Below the pieces are notes generated by a model, which saw only the letters and a list, made by a program, of their open reading frames with translations, ran no database searches and was not told where the DNA came from. Positions 1 through 10,969 of a DNA stretch of 64,000 bases are shown in pieces. Every line of letters begins with the position of its first letter. The first letter of the stretch is position 1. Made by a program: the position numbers and the translations under genes. The stretch comes from Setaria digitata (Eukaryota; Nematoda; Chromadorea; Rhabditida; Setariidae): positions 1 to 64,000 of the forward strand of contig RCAB01000223.1 of NCBI GenBank assembly GCA_003640385.1. The letters run 5' to 3'.

Positions 1-500
1 TTTTTTTTTTTTTGTAAAGGAAAAAAAAGAGATAGAAGGAAAGAAAGGCAGTTTTTATTGCAGTATTGCCTAAACTATTTGACAGGAAATTTCACAAATT
101 AGTATTTGATCATTTGGAAGATGGTAACAGTTGGAATGATAGGAAATTATAAATGCGATGAAATCAAAGAAATATATTTATATATATGATCTACTTGGAC
201 AATTTCATTTTTATGTTTAATTAATTAAATGTTTGCAATCATTCGAAGTTAATTTCTACAAGTTTTTCAAATTTTCTATGTAAACTAATAAGATTGTTAT
301 GAATGATCTATCATTTATAACAATGATTAATAAGTTCCAAACAAAATACTAATTAATACCTGTTTGAAAAATTAAAAAAAAAAAAAAAAAGAGAAAGAAA
401 GGAAAAAAGGAGGAAACTTTGTCTTGGTAAGCAACTTTAAATAATGTTTGTTGCTCACTGCAAATGCATGCAGCGTCTATCAAAATGCTTAGAAATTCAC

Positions 501-565
501 GTGTACATGACGTAAGTGTACATGACGTAAAGCGCTTAAAAAATACTGGTGTGTACATGACATAA
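501..565. repeat. 15-bp direct repeat, three copies
   Basis: The 15-mer GTGTACATGACGTAA occurs at 501-515 and immediately again at 516-530, with a third copy (one G to A change) at 551-565. The core TGACGTAA resembles a CRE/bZIP half-site, but no gene lies close enough to assign a regulatory role. Confidence 0.7.
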
Positions 566-635
566 TGCAATAAATGTTACACGTGATTATTAGTTGTAAT
601 AAAATAATTTCAAAAAAAAAAAAAAAAAATACGCA

Positions 636-857
636 TACAGTAGTAGCAAGTAGTATGTGCTGTATTTCACACTACCGTATCTATAATCTGGCCTATGACT
701 CATATTGTGGATGAGAAAATTTCAAAAACTACGGTAAATACAGTAATTCACAAATTTTTTTCTTTCCTTTCAAAATGAATACAGTACCAATATACTGCGG
801 TAAAGATTTTCCTCTGTTACATACAGTAATTCTCAAGAATATTCCTACAGTACGGTA
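636..857. repeat. Cluster of TACAGTA / TACGGTA heptamers
   Basis: TACAGTA occurs at 636, 739, 780, 822 and 846, and TACGGTA or its complement at 673, 730 and 851, all within about 220 bp. Repeated near-palindromic heptamers of this sort are found in nematode dispersed repeats; this may be a decayed non-autonomous element. No flanking target-site duplication was identified. Confidence 0.5.
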
Positions 858-905
858 ATTTTGTGATACAATTCCAGAATATTCCTGGATTTTAGTGATA
901 GTATC

Positions 906-944
906 ATCTGCACGTACGCTGTAATTTGCATACAGCGTGCAGAT
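906..944. repeat. Imperfect inverted repeat (hairpin)
   Basis: The left arm ATCTGCAC-GTAC-GCTGTA is complementary to the right arm TACAGCGTGCAGAT apart from a 4-nt GTAC bulge, with a 7-nt loop. It directly follows the heptamer cluster and may be the end of the same degenerate element. Confidence 0.6.
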
Positions 945-1299
945 CATTGCCATCAAGACGTTCGGCCATAGCATCCATTGAGTTGTTTGTCATCGTTGCG
1001 AATGGCCGCTATCGTTGTTGTCCTCTGTTGACTAGCATCAGTTCGATCTCTTTCCAAGTTGCGCTATTTACGTGTGGTTTACGTACGTGTACTCGTCACG
1101 TCAACTTACTACATCTATCATTATTAGTACTGTTACTGTCTTGATAGTATTATTTTCGTTACTTTTTTTAAATTCTACAATGTAAGATTAAATGAGTTTT
1201 TTTCACTTCGCAGTCCTAGAAGGTAAACTATATGCGTAGATTAATTTCTTTAGCAATTAATGTCTATATGATTCAAGCGTAAAGACTTGTGTATTTTAT

Positions 1300-1509
1300 A
1301 GTTCACGTCAATTTCTCTCCCTGATTTCTCTAAATTTGCATATTTAGATTCTTATCATTTTGTCCTTTCAGTTTACGTCACTTTCTTTTCCTAATTTCTA
1401 TAAATTTACATATTTAGATTCTTATCATTTTATCATTTTAGTTTGCGTCAACTTCTGCTCCTGACTTCCGCAAATTTGCATATTTAGATTCCTATCATTT
1501 TATCCGTAT
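1300..1509. repeat. 70-bp tandem repeat, three diverged copies
   Basis: Three copies with an exact 70-bp period start at 1300, 1370 and 1440. Each opens with AGTTYRCGTCA, carries AAATTTRCATATTTAGATTC in the middle and closes with TATCATTTT. The copies differ at scattered positions, so the duplication is not recent. Confidence 0.85.
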
Positions 1510-2282
1510 AGATTAGGCCTGCTCATTTTTGATTTTATCGCTTCTATAAAAAAAAAGAAAAAGAAATATTGAATACAGTAGTCAATTCGGTAAGTTAGTA
1601 ATTAATTTCAAAATCCTTATCTATGAAATTACTAATAGCTTTGCCTAAATAATATTTAACCTATAAGATTGTTGGATAGTTCTAAATATAATATTCGCAA
1701 AAAGAGAAATCGAATACTTTTGATAGCTCTTTTTATCACCACTTCACGTTGATGAAAAATTCTGAACCTAAATGAAATTGGTTTATTAGTAGGAAAGGAA
1801 GACAAACGGATGATTACTGTATTACTGATAATAAATGGTAAGAAAGGATAGTTTTAACAAACTGGGAAGATCAAAATGATAGTGATAAATATAAGACAAT
1901 TTAGGTGGAATATGAGGAGTAAATAATTGATATAAGTGTAAAATGATAAAAGAATTGAATTATTCAATATAACAATAGGTTGACAAATATGAAGAAAAAT
2001 ATAGTGTTTGATGATAAGTTAATTGATTTAATTTGGTTAATTAATTAGTGTAGATATGTATTTGTTGTTGATGCGTGAATTGTTTCAATCTGTTCAATCT
2101 GTTCATTTGTTTATTCATATTGGACAAATTTGATGGAAATTATAGAACGATTCATTCACATCCGACGATACCAGAATAGTAACAATAAACGAGAACGATA
2201 ACGATAACAATAACGACAGCACAATAGTGACAGCAACAAGACAACAGGTGGTAACGCGACACGAAAAAAATCAGAAGGAATT

Positions 2283-5200
2283 ATGTCAACCAGTAAAAAG
2301 TGCACTGTACCAGTAGCTCGAGGTACACCACCACCACCTTCACGAACATTAAGTTTCAATGAATTGAATGGAGGGAAGGAAGGAGCACGTATGTCGCTAA
2401 GTGTTGAGGAGCTAGCACTTTTGGATGAAATTCAACGTCGTGGACGAGGAGGAAATTCATCTGCTGTAAGTCATTTAATTTAATTAAAATCAATTAATCA
2501 TATATAAAAAATGATAATATTATTAGTGATATAGAGTAGCAAATTTGTTTTCTATTAGTTATATTTAATTTCAACACAGGCTTAATTAATTAAATTTCAT
2601 GAAATTGGTTTCAAAATTATTTGGAAATAATTTGCTACAAGCTTATAATATTGTTCTCTATTTACTTTAGAACGTTCGAACAGGAAAGATCAGTGTTTCG
2701 GAATTAATGGGATGTGGTGATAAAAACGCCGACAAAAAGAGACGAAAGAATGAACGGAATGGTTCGACAGTGTCTACTGGAGCCAACAGTGATCGTCATG
2801 ATTGTGCTCCATCGATGATCGAAACATCAAATCATGGATTAACAGTTGACCCGGCCACTCTTCTTGATGTTGCTGGATGGAAAATTCCGCCGCTACCACC
2901 AGGGCTTGTTTCAATAAGTATTATCATTTATCGATCAACAAAACTAATAAATCATGAACAAAATGAATTAGCCGTAATTGGTCCTTTTATTAGGATTGGT
3001 TCAGGATAATTAAGAGAAATGTTATTGTGTCAATAGATGTCTAACTTTTTAGAAGGAAAGAAGTTGAATTATTAGCAAATGATGAATTATTTACCTTTTT
3101 CTTTTCTTTTTTCCATATGTAGCTCATGAAGCGGATCGTCGTCCATATCCATCAGCGCTTCCCACATGTATTTTTGAAAAAGCTATGAAAGCAGCTGCGA
3201 TTGTTCATGCTGGTTCACAAGTATCACCTCGGAATACAGGACGTAATAATTCTGGTATTGTTGTTTTTTCTAAATTATATCACAAGATGATTTCTGCAAA
3301 ATTCTAAGGATTCATAATTTGGAACTAGTAAGAGTGAAATTACCAAGATATTTTTCTTTTTTTTCTAATATCTTAGTTAATGTTCTTTTGGCAGTATTTT
3401 TTTTTTCGATTATCTGTTGAAGGCGGTGGTAGTGGCGTAGCACCATACGGCAATACGATTCAATTACCACCATTAGAATTGATCAGGCTATTACCACCAC
3501 TTTCCCCAATGTTTCCGCTGATTTCGAGCGGGATGCAACGACCGGCAACACCCACACCATCGGGACATGGCATTTTTGCCCATGGTTACGGTCCTCAAAG
3601 ACAAGGTAATATTATCTAAGTCTAATAGATCGAAGTTGAAGATAGATTTTTAAATGAAGATATCTATATCATATTTTCCGTTTTCACTTTTCTTCACATT
3701 ACTTCATGACATATTAATAATTGCTAGTAATGCTACTGAATGGACTAATAATTGTGGTCGTCGTAATACGGGATCGATGACAAAACTGCATATTAGTATT
3801 GTCACTCACAGTAATGGCTTAGCTGTTTAATGATAAAACAATTTAACAGTAGAAACATGTAAACAATGCTAAGGTATCTTTAAAGTAGCATTTATGGGGG
3901 TAGGCTGGTGGGCCAGCCATAGCTCAGTTGGTAGAGCGGAGGACTGTAGAGTGCAAGCTGATATCCTTAGGTCGCTGGTTCGAATCCGGCTGGCTGGATC
4001 CCCTCTTTTGGCAATAAATATCGAATCATTTATTGTTACCTTTTGTAATTTGAAATCAGTCTACTGTCTTTGAATTAAATTTAGATAATTTGTATATAGA
4101 TGTACATATGTTTAAAAGGACATTAACATAAAAGAATGGTGTATATGTGCGTATGTGTATGTTTTTCTAATTTGCAATTGAAATAACTGTTCTAATTATT
4201 TATGCTCAAACAAGAGTGAATAGTATTCTCTTATTTTACCCTTTATTTCTAAATATACTAAAATATATGCCTAAAATGAAACTAATAACTAGAAAGTTCC
4301 CATGTAACAATTAATTGAACCCGCTATAGTGCTGCAATATATATACGTTAAGTTGAAAAGTCTCGACTTTATTTATTGTCGTATGTTTTTCCCGTTCTTA
4401 CTACACTGATGGCAACTATATCAAACAAGCATATAGAAGTGTTACGTAGAAGTAGGTGTTTTATATTATTTCATAATATTATCGGTTTGCAATAATCTTT
4501 AAACGTTTTATTATGTTACTTACGTTATACACGCGTTGTCCCGTACTTTTTTTTTCCATTTTTTTCCATTTATTTTTTCAAATACCCTTATATACATGTA
4601 AGTAGAATTTATAGGAAATAAAAATGGTAACTTTACTTTCAATGGACACCAGTATGTCAATAATTTACATGGCATGCAAGGGAATATCTCACAGGTTAAT
4701 GGAAATAATCTGCAACGAAACATTCAACAGAATCAGAAAACTCGTAAACCTTTTTTCATGCCTTATATGAGTTTAGATGCAGTGAATCGTGGATTAGCCA
4801 ATGGAGATCTTATTAAGGTATGTTTCTGTATGTAGTAAATAGATGTCAGTGATGTTCTTGGTACTTTGATTTAGAAGGCTGTGATATGAAACAAAGTGCT
4901 GTGTGTTTTGTATTGTTTTAATTGCATCCTTTTTTTTTTTTTAATATGGATTTTTACATTTACAGTCTCGGCATTCATTTCTTCATTGCAAGTGTTGGAA
5001 GATATAAAAAATTTCAGGGTGTTTTACGTGTGAATCAGCGCAATTATGAGGAATCATTTGTGGACAACCCTATGGGAGATGAACAGCAGGATATCTTAAT
5101 CCTTGGTGTTCACGATCGTAATCGTGCACTTCACGGTGATGTTGTCGTTGTTCGTATTAAAGACAGGAACTGCTGGGTAGTAAGTGTTTCATAGTTTTGC

Positions 5201-8200
5201 CGATTGTTTTTTTCCTTCCTATATCATTTGCTTCACGATTAATGTAATTAAGGTTCGTGATGCACTGTATGAGGCATGGCGTGCGGGAAATTTGAAAGCT
5301 CGTGTCGATGATAACGGTCAGCCATTGACTATTCCACCAATCAAGCGTAATGACTCCGAAATAGAATTATCACCGGCTGAACTTCTCGATGTAAATTATT
5401 TCCGTGTTCACAAGGCCGCTGAAGATTTGTTTTTCCTGTTGTCGTTAACACTTTCTTCTTCCAGTTACCAACATGTGTTGATAAATGCATTTCAAGTGAG
5501 AAGTTGAAGGAAGATGTACCCGTAACAAGGAATCGACAGTATAGCCGAGAGCAGATGCTGTGCATTGCTGCTAAAGTAATCTAACTGTCTTCTGAATAAT
5601 TGCTCTGAATTCTTTATGTTATCACTTTTAGATTCCATTTTCATTTGTTAAATTCCATCTTCTAGCTTGAATTGGAACGTCGTAAAAGGGTTGTGGATGA
5701 TGGAATTGGTATTGATCCTGTCGTTTTGAACACCATATCAAGGCTTGCCATTATAAAACGTACTGATTCACTAATGTAAGTAAAATTTATTCGTGGTTTT
5801 TTAGTTTGTTATTGATTATTCCGTACATAAGATGTTTTTACGAGAACACTTTTGCCATATCCAAGACGATAACATTCTAGATTTACTGGAATATTTTTAA
5901 GAGGTCTTTCGCAACCTGGCATGTCGACATGCGGTGCCTCCGTTTCGAGTTTAGGAATAGGTGCAGCTTCCATACGACGTGGTGGAACTGGGAACAGTGG
6001 ATCCGTGCAGCGGAGATCAAATTATCGAATTTTGTCGGATATGCCAGATGAAGACTGGGGAATTCCTGACATGTGCCTTCAAAAAACTGCTGAGGTTAGC
6101 CAAACTTTACTTTGCTAAGGATATCCACGATTAGTTTCTATTCTTTCCCAGTGGTTAATACTGCTAGGACAACATGTTTCATATTTTCAATAATATCAGA
6201 TTTAATCCCTATCAGTTGGAAATTTATAGGTCGTTTTTATCAGTGAGCAGAAAAACTGCCGGGCTGCAGTAGGCATGCTAAAAATGATGGCTGATGGAAA
6301 TCGTAATTGGGCACTTTTCTCTCCGGGTGACTCACGAATGCCGCGGATGATGATACCCGCGGAACAAACTCCTGCCACATTTTTTGACCGTCCTCAAGAT
6401 TTTGCAAAGTTTATTTACGTGGCACGAATGGTTGAATGGCAAGCTACAGCGCAGTTTGCTCGGGGGTAAACATATTTTATTTAGTAGTGACACTTATGAA
6501 GAAGTCTCTGTGGGTTGTATGATTCATTTATATGTTTAGGAAGTTATATAAGAGTCTCGGTATGGCTGGTGATATAGAAGCGGAAACAGAAGGTCTCTTA
6601 TTGGCGAATGATGTCGATACTCGAGAGTTTTCACAAGCTGCTCTTTCATCACTTCCAATTACCGAAGCAGTTCAGTGGAAAATCGATGAAGTTCGTTTTA
6701 GTTGAATGGAAAATTGATAGATTTCGCTTAGTCGTCTCAGCTTGATTATATGAGCTACTTTTCTTAAATTTATTCTCCTTGGATGTTCATTTTGAAACTA
6801 TGGAATAATTGTAGAGAGAGTTCAAGTATCGAAAAGATTTCCGTAATGAAACTGTGTTTACAATCGACCCAAGTACGGCTCGAGATTTAGATGATGCGCT
6901 TCATATAAAACCGGTTTTGAACTGTGACGGTAGTGGTAATTCCGGCTGGGAGGTGAGTTACTAAAGCGCAAAGTATTGAATATTAGTTCCATCAAATTGT
7001 GTACAGAAAGGAAATGCACGAATTTCAGGTTGGTGTTCACATAGCTGATGTCTCGCATTTTGTGCAGTTCGGCACTGAACTCGACCATTGGGCTTTCACT
7101 CGTGGGACATCTGTTTATCTCGTTCATAAAGTTAGTCTCATTAAAGTTGTATTGTTTACCTGCAAAACTTTCGAATTTATACATTTCTGGGAATTTCTAG
7201 GTGATACCAATGCTTCCACAAATCCTTTGTGAAGAACTGTGTTCACTAAATCCTAATGTCGATCGGTTGACATTTTCGGTAGTCTGGAAGATAAACGATC
7301 AGGGCGAAATATTTGATGAGTGGTTTGGACGTACAATTATCCGGTCTTGTTGCAAACTGTCTTATGAGCATGCGCAGGTAGCAAATTTGGTTTTCATTTT
7401 GTGGATTATTTTAATAACTCTAGTTTTTAAAGAACACTATTTGATGTTTTCAGCTATACTTTTTTGTAGGAGTTTATCGAACATCCGGAAAAGGATTTCT
7501 GTTCATCTGAGTTACCAGAAATATTCAATGGCAGGAAGTCAAATGAACTGAAAGAAGCAGTGCTTCGTTTGCACAAGGTAGGTGTCATTTGAAATGCTTT
7601 TAGCTGCTGTTATATTTTAAGAAAGATATGCCATTTGAAATTTTGCAGCATTTACATGTATTGTCAAATTTTGCAGATTGCAGTTAGCCTCAGAAAAAAA
7701 CGCACTGAAAACGGTGCTCTATATCTTGACATGCCCAAACTCAACTTTACACTCGATGAAACATCAGGATTTCCCAGTGGACTTTCTCTTTATGAGGTAA
7801 GTTTCACGACAGCTTTGGCTATATTTGCAAAGGATCAGGTTCATCTAGAGTTTTTTTTCGGCTTGAATACAACAGCTGCTTCATTACAGCGCAAGGAATC
7901 GAATTTCCTTGTAGAAGAGTTCATGTTGTTGGCAAACATAGCTGTGGCTCGTAAAATTGAATCAGCATTTCCGAAGACTGCACTCTTACGACGACATCCA
8001 CCCCCGAAAATAAAGGTCATTTTTTAGATATTATTTCAGGACCTCACATTGTGTTAAGTCACCTTGGCATCCGATTCCTGAAGTGTTTGCTTTTTAGATG
8101 CTGCAAGATATTTTGGAGAAGTGTGAAAAAGTTGGCTTTGTGGTAGATGGTTCCTCTAGTGCGACAATTTCTTCAAGTTTACGGAAGTATGAGGGAAACA

Positions 8201-9863
8201 ATGAATTAAAGCGAACGATTATACAGGTATTTGCCTGGTTATTTCTTTCCATAATTTTTTTGTGCCATTAATTGTTTGTACTGAGGAACCTGAAAAAACT
8301 AATAAGTGGATTGTTTCAGATGTTGACGTATTTGTTGATGAAATCAATGCAACTGGCGCTGTATTTTTGTGTTGGTTCGTTGAAAAATCGCTCGGATTAT
8401 GCACATTACGCTCTATCAGTACCGTTTTATACCCATTTCACCTCACCTATCCGTCGATATCCAGATATTCTGGTTCGTAGATCATCATAATGAACGAGTA
8501 TGAGGTGTTCGAATGTCGTTTAAGTCATAAAAATATGTTGTTGAATTTCTGGCATTTGAAGGAGTCGATACTGAGTCATTTTCATAACATGATGTGTAAT
8601 AATTAATACGACTGGAATTTTAGGAGGTTCTAAATTTTCCGTATGNAAGTCGATACTGAGTCATTTTCATATATGTGTAATAATTAATACGACTGGAATT
8701 TTAGGAGGTTCTAAATTTTCCGTATGAAAGCAACCATTTGTTTTCAGGTGCATCGTTTTTTATCAGCAGCACTTGGTTACTCACCTGCGCCAGGTTTAAC
8801 TGTAAAAGAAATCGAAAATATAGCAAGTCACTGCAATGGTAGGAAGCTGACGGCAAAAACAGTCTCGGAAGCTAGCGATGACATGTTTTTTGGTGTTTTC
8901 ATTAAGGTAAGGTTTATTCTTCGTTTTAAAATTTAAAAGTCGGAGTTTAAATTCAGTTTAAAATAATGCAGCAAAGTTGGTTTAATTGTTTTGTTCATTA
9001 ATATTGCGTATGGAATTTAGGAATGTGGGCCTCTCACAGAACGTGCTGTTGTAATACAAGTATTGGACGCATCGTTCGATGTTCTAGTGGTAAAATACGG
9101 TGTCGTGAAACGTGTTTATACCAATGTACGTACGTCTTTTATATTATATGAGTTATTTGCGAAAGAAAACTAGAATCTAAAAAAAAGAATATTATACTTG
9201 CATTTTATTTAAACTAATGAAAGGTATCCTATCGGACACCATGACATATTGTACATAAGCTGGGAGAAGTTTTCAGCGCTTCAAAATTTTTGGTAATTGG
9301 ACAAAAAGTTTTAGTAATTTACCCAATGCCAAATCACTTATTTTTGATAATTTTGTTGTCTGGTGATAGAGGAATGTGTCTTTTGCATGGAAGGATACCT
9401 TCCGAAATAGGAAGAGGTATAATGATAAATAGTCTTGAGTAGACTTATTTTGTTTTAAATCTTTGTAGCGTCTTCGATTGGCACGTGAGCCAAGATTTAT
9501 CGAGGGCCCTTGTCCGTCGCTTCTTCTTTACTGGGATTCCACTTGTGATGGTTCAAATTCCGCTATCGAGCAGGTTATATCTATGTGCACTGTCGTGGAG
9601 GTAGTCCTTTCGGCACTTCCAGAACCAACGAAATATCAGGTAGTGCTCGTATGCTATTTTCAGTGGCTGCTGTGGTTATTAAGTTTTTCTGAAGTAGTTT
9701 ATTTTTGCGTCCTTTAATTTTATTTAGCTTTATTATATCGCGAAGCCGTCTTAGTGTGATGAGCAAATTTATTGCATTATAAGTTCTTCAGGCAGTACTG
9801 AAACAACCAGTTAACGGTGAGAAATTATTGTCTTTGGCAGAGGCAGCCGCTCTGGTAAATTAA
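2283..9863 (+). CDS. disl-2: DIS3L2-like 3'-5' exoribonuclease (RNase II/RNB family)
   Basis: Twenty-four exons join in frame to about 1209 codons: 2283-2465, 2671-2917, 3123-3254, 3423-3605, 4615-4817, 5018-5179, 5253-5390, 5465-5575, 5666-5775, 5881-6094, 6230-6465, 6540-6690, 6815-6952, 7029-7130, 7201-7377, 7470-7577, 7677-7796, 7890-8015, 8098-8226, 8320-8472, 8748-8906, 9021-9125, 9469-9639, 9792-9863. The N-terminal 280 residues are low complexity. Cold-shock domain 1 follows (about 285-375), then CSD2 (560-640), the RNB catalytic domain (690-1060) with [12 protein letters not shown] giving metal-binding D708, D714, D716 and D717, and a C-terminal S1 domain. [12 protein letters not shown] and [11 protein letters not shown] are further RNB signatures. 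No PIN domain precedes CSD1, which separates it from DIS3 and DIS3L1. Family knowledge: DIS3L2 degrades 3'-oligouridylated RNAs, including pre-let-7, in the cytoplasm independently of the exosome. At about 1209 residues it is longer than human DIS3L2 (about 885). The last exon is short and its splice site least certain. Confidence 0.93.
3913..3998 (+). tRNA. tRNA-Tyr (GTA) with 13-nt intron
   Basis: The acceptor stem CCAGCCA (3913-3919) pairs with TGGCTGG (3991-3997), followed by discriminator A. The A box (TAGCTCAGTTGGTAGAGC) and B box (GGTTCGAATCC) are intact. The anticodon stem GAGGA/TCCTT encloses loop CTGTAGA with anticodon GTA at 3946-3948. A 13-nt insert at 3950-3962 lies one nucleotide 3' of the anticodon, the canonical place for nuclear tRNA introns; tRNA-Tyr usually has one. 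A TTTT Pol III terminator follows at 4006. The gene sits on the same strand inside the fourth intron of the DIS3L2-like gene. Confidence 0.96.
8569..8724 (+). other. Assembly join: N flanked by duplicated intron sequence
   Basis: A single N at 8646 is flanked on both sides by nearly the same roughly 80 bp (GTCGATACTGAGTCATTTTC through TTTTCCGTATG). The copies differ only by a small indel (CATAACATGATGTGT versus CATATATGTGT). This looks like two overlapping contig ends or haplotypes joined without merging, not a biological duplication. It lies in an intron of the DIS3L2-like gene and does not disturb coding sequence. Confidence 0.8.
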
Positions 9864-10091
9864 ACAGTGATGTTACAAAAACTACTATTTGTAATGATTA
9901 TTAATGATCGGAAGAAATGTTGGCGGTAGCAGCAAGAAACAACTCTCAGTGTGATAAGGCAACTATTTGCTTACGCCTCACATCTCATATTCCCTTTGCT
10001 TGTTTATTAATGGTTCTGTATTTTTGGTCTTTTGCTTAAAAAACAAACGAAAACACACATCCATTCTTTTGGACATTTTTTGGACAATGTT

Positions 10092-10097
10092 AATAAA
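10092..10097 (+). terminator. Poly(A) signal of the DIS3L2-like gene
   Basis: AATAAA lies 229 nt downstream of the stop codon, a normal 3' UTR length for a nematode. It is a hexamer match only. Confidence 0.5.
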
Positions 10098-10965
10098 TGT
10101 AAATGGTGGAAATAATTTTGAATTGTGTTAGTCTCTGAAATGTTAAGTCAAATCTCAGTGTCGTCTCGGGTTTTCTTGTTAAAGTAATTGTAATTCCAAT
10201 CAGTAGTATATGCTGTACCTAAGTAATCGATGATGGTGCTGGTGAAGATGCAGTTATCACCATTTCCATGTTCTGTGTATTTAATGAAATTGCTATGAGA
10301 TGTGCATTGATGTACTTCTATATACACATCAAAACATTTACTTCCCTCCTTCTTTGACCTGAATCACTGATTGGTAGTTTATTTTTGTTTATTTCCCATT
10401 TCTGCTTATTTTTTTTCGTCAAATTGTGAATTAGTTTGCTGACATTTTTGCTTGCATTTACGGTGTTTATTTTCGATTTCGTTTGTATAACACTGCGTGT
10501 TTGAAGGACTTATTAATCCCGCTTTTATTCCTCTTTGTTAGAGCCTGTTATGCATACATGAATGCATTTGATTATTCGCCTAGTCCCCTGAATGTTCCAC
10601 AGGTCTTATTCTCGTCATTTACTGCGGAAATTATCGGTGTACTGGTGTTTATCAAGGTTGTGTTTTACAGTTCTGTTGTTTCGTTAAAATTCATATTAAA
10701 TTATAAATAGCATGTGTAGTTCCTGAGAAAAATTATCAGATCATGTTGATTCTTCAGGGTGCTCAAAGAATATTTTCTTAATCTGAATAGTTTAACACTT
10801 AACGTTATGAGGAAAGGATGTCTTTAATAGCGCAAGGTGTTTGCTGCAAAATGTGCAGCGGGCTTGTCCATGGGTTAGTTCAAGAAATGAAAGAGCTAAG
10901 TGATAAGATCTGGATGGAAAGTGTGATCTGGTTAAAATCTTGAAATTTTTGCATGGAACTTGTTC

Positions 10966-10967
10966 AG
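10966..10967 (+). other. Possible spliced-leader acceptor, NEMF
   Basis: TTGTTCAG ends two bases before the ATG at 10970. A splice acceptor this close to a start codon is the usual landmark of SL trans-splicing in nematodes. It could also be the acceptor of a conventional intron in the 5' UTR. Confidence 0.55.
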
Positions 10968-10969
10968 GG

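Larger units (their letters stand above)
1..2282. other. Gene-free left flank
   Basis: I see no convincing coding exon on either strand in this stretch. It is AT-rich, with several homopolymer A/T runs and three small repeat structures listed separately: a 15-bp direct repeat near 501-565, a cluster of TACAGTA/TACGGTA heptamers with an imperfect hairpin at 636-944, and a 70-bp tandem repeat at 1300-1509. The right part presumably contains the promoter and 5' UTR of the DIS3L2-like gene that starts at 2283; no TATA box or clear promoter element could be picked out. Confidence 0.6.
9864..10969. other. Intergenic region DIS3L2-NEMF
   Basis: No exon recognised. The stretch holds the 3' UTR of the upstream gene, with a poly(A) signal AATAAA at 10092-10097 (229 nt after the stop), then presumably the NEMF promoter. 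The 1.1-kb spacing is longer than in a typical C. elegans operon. Confidence 0.6.
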
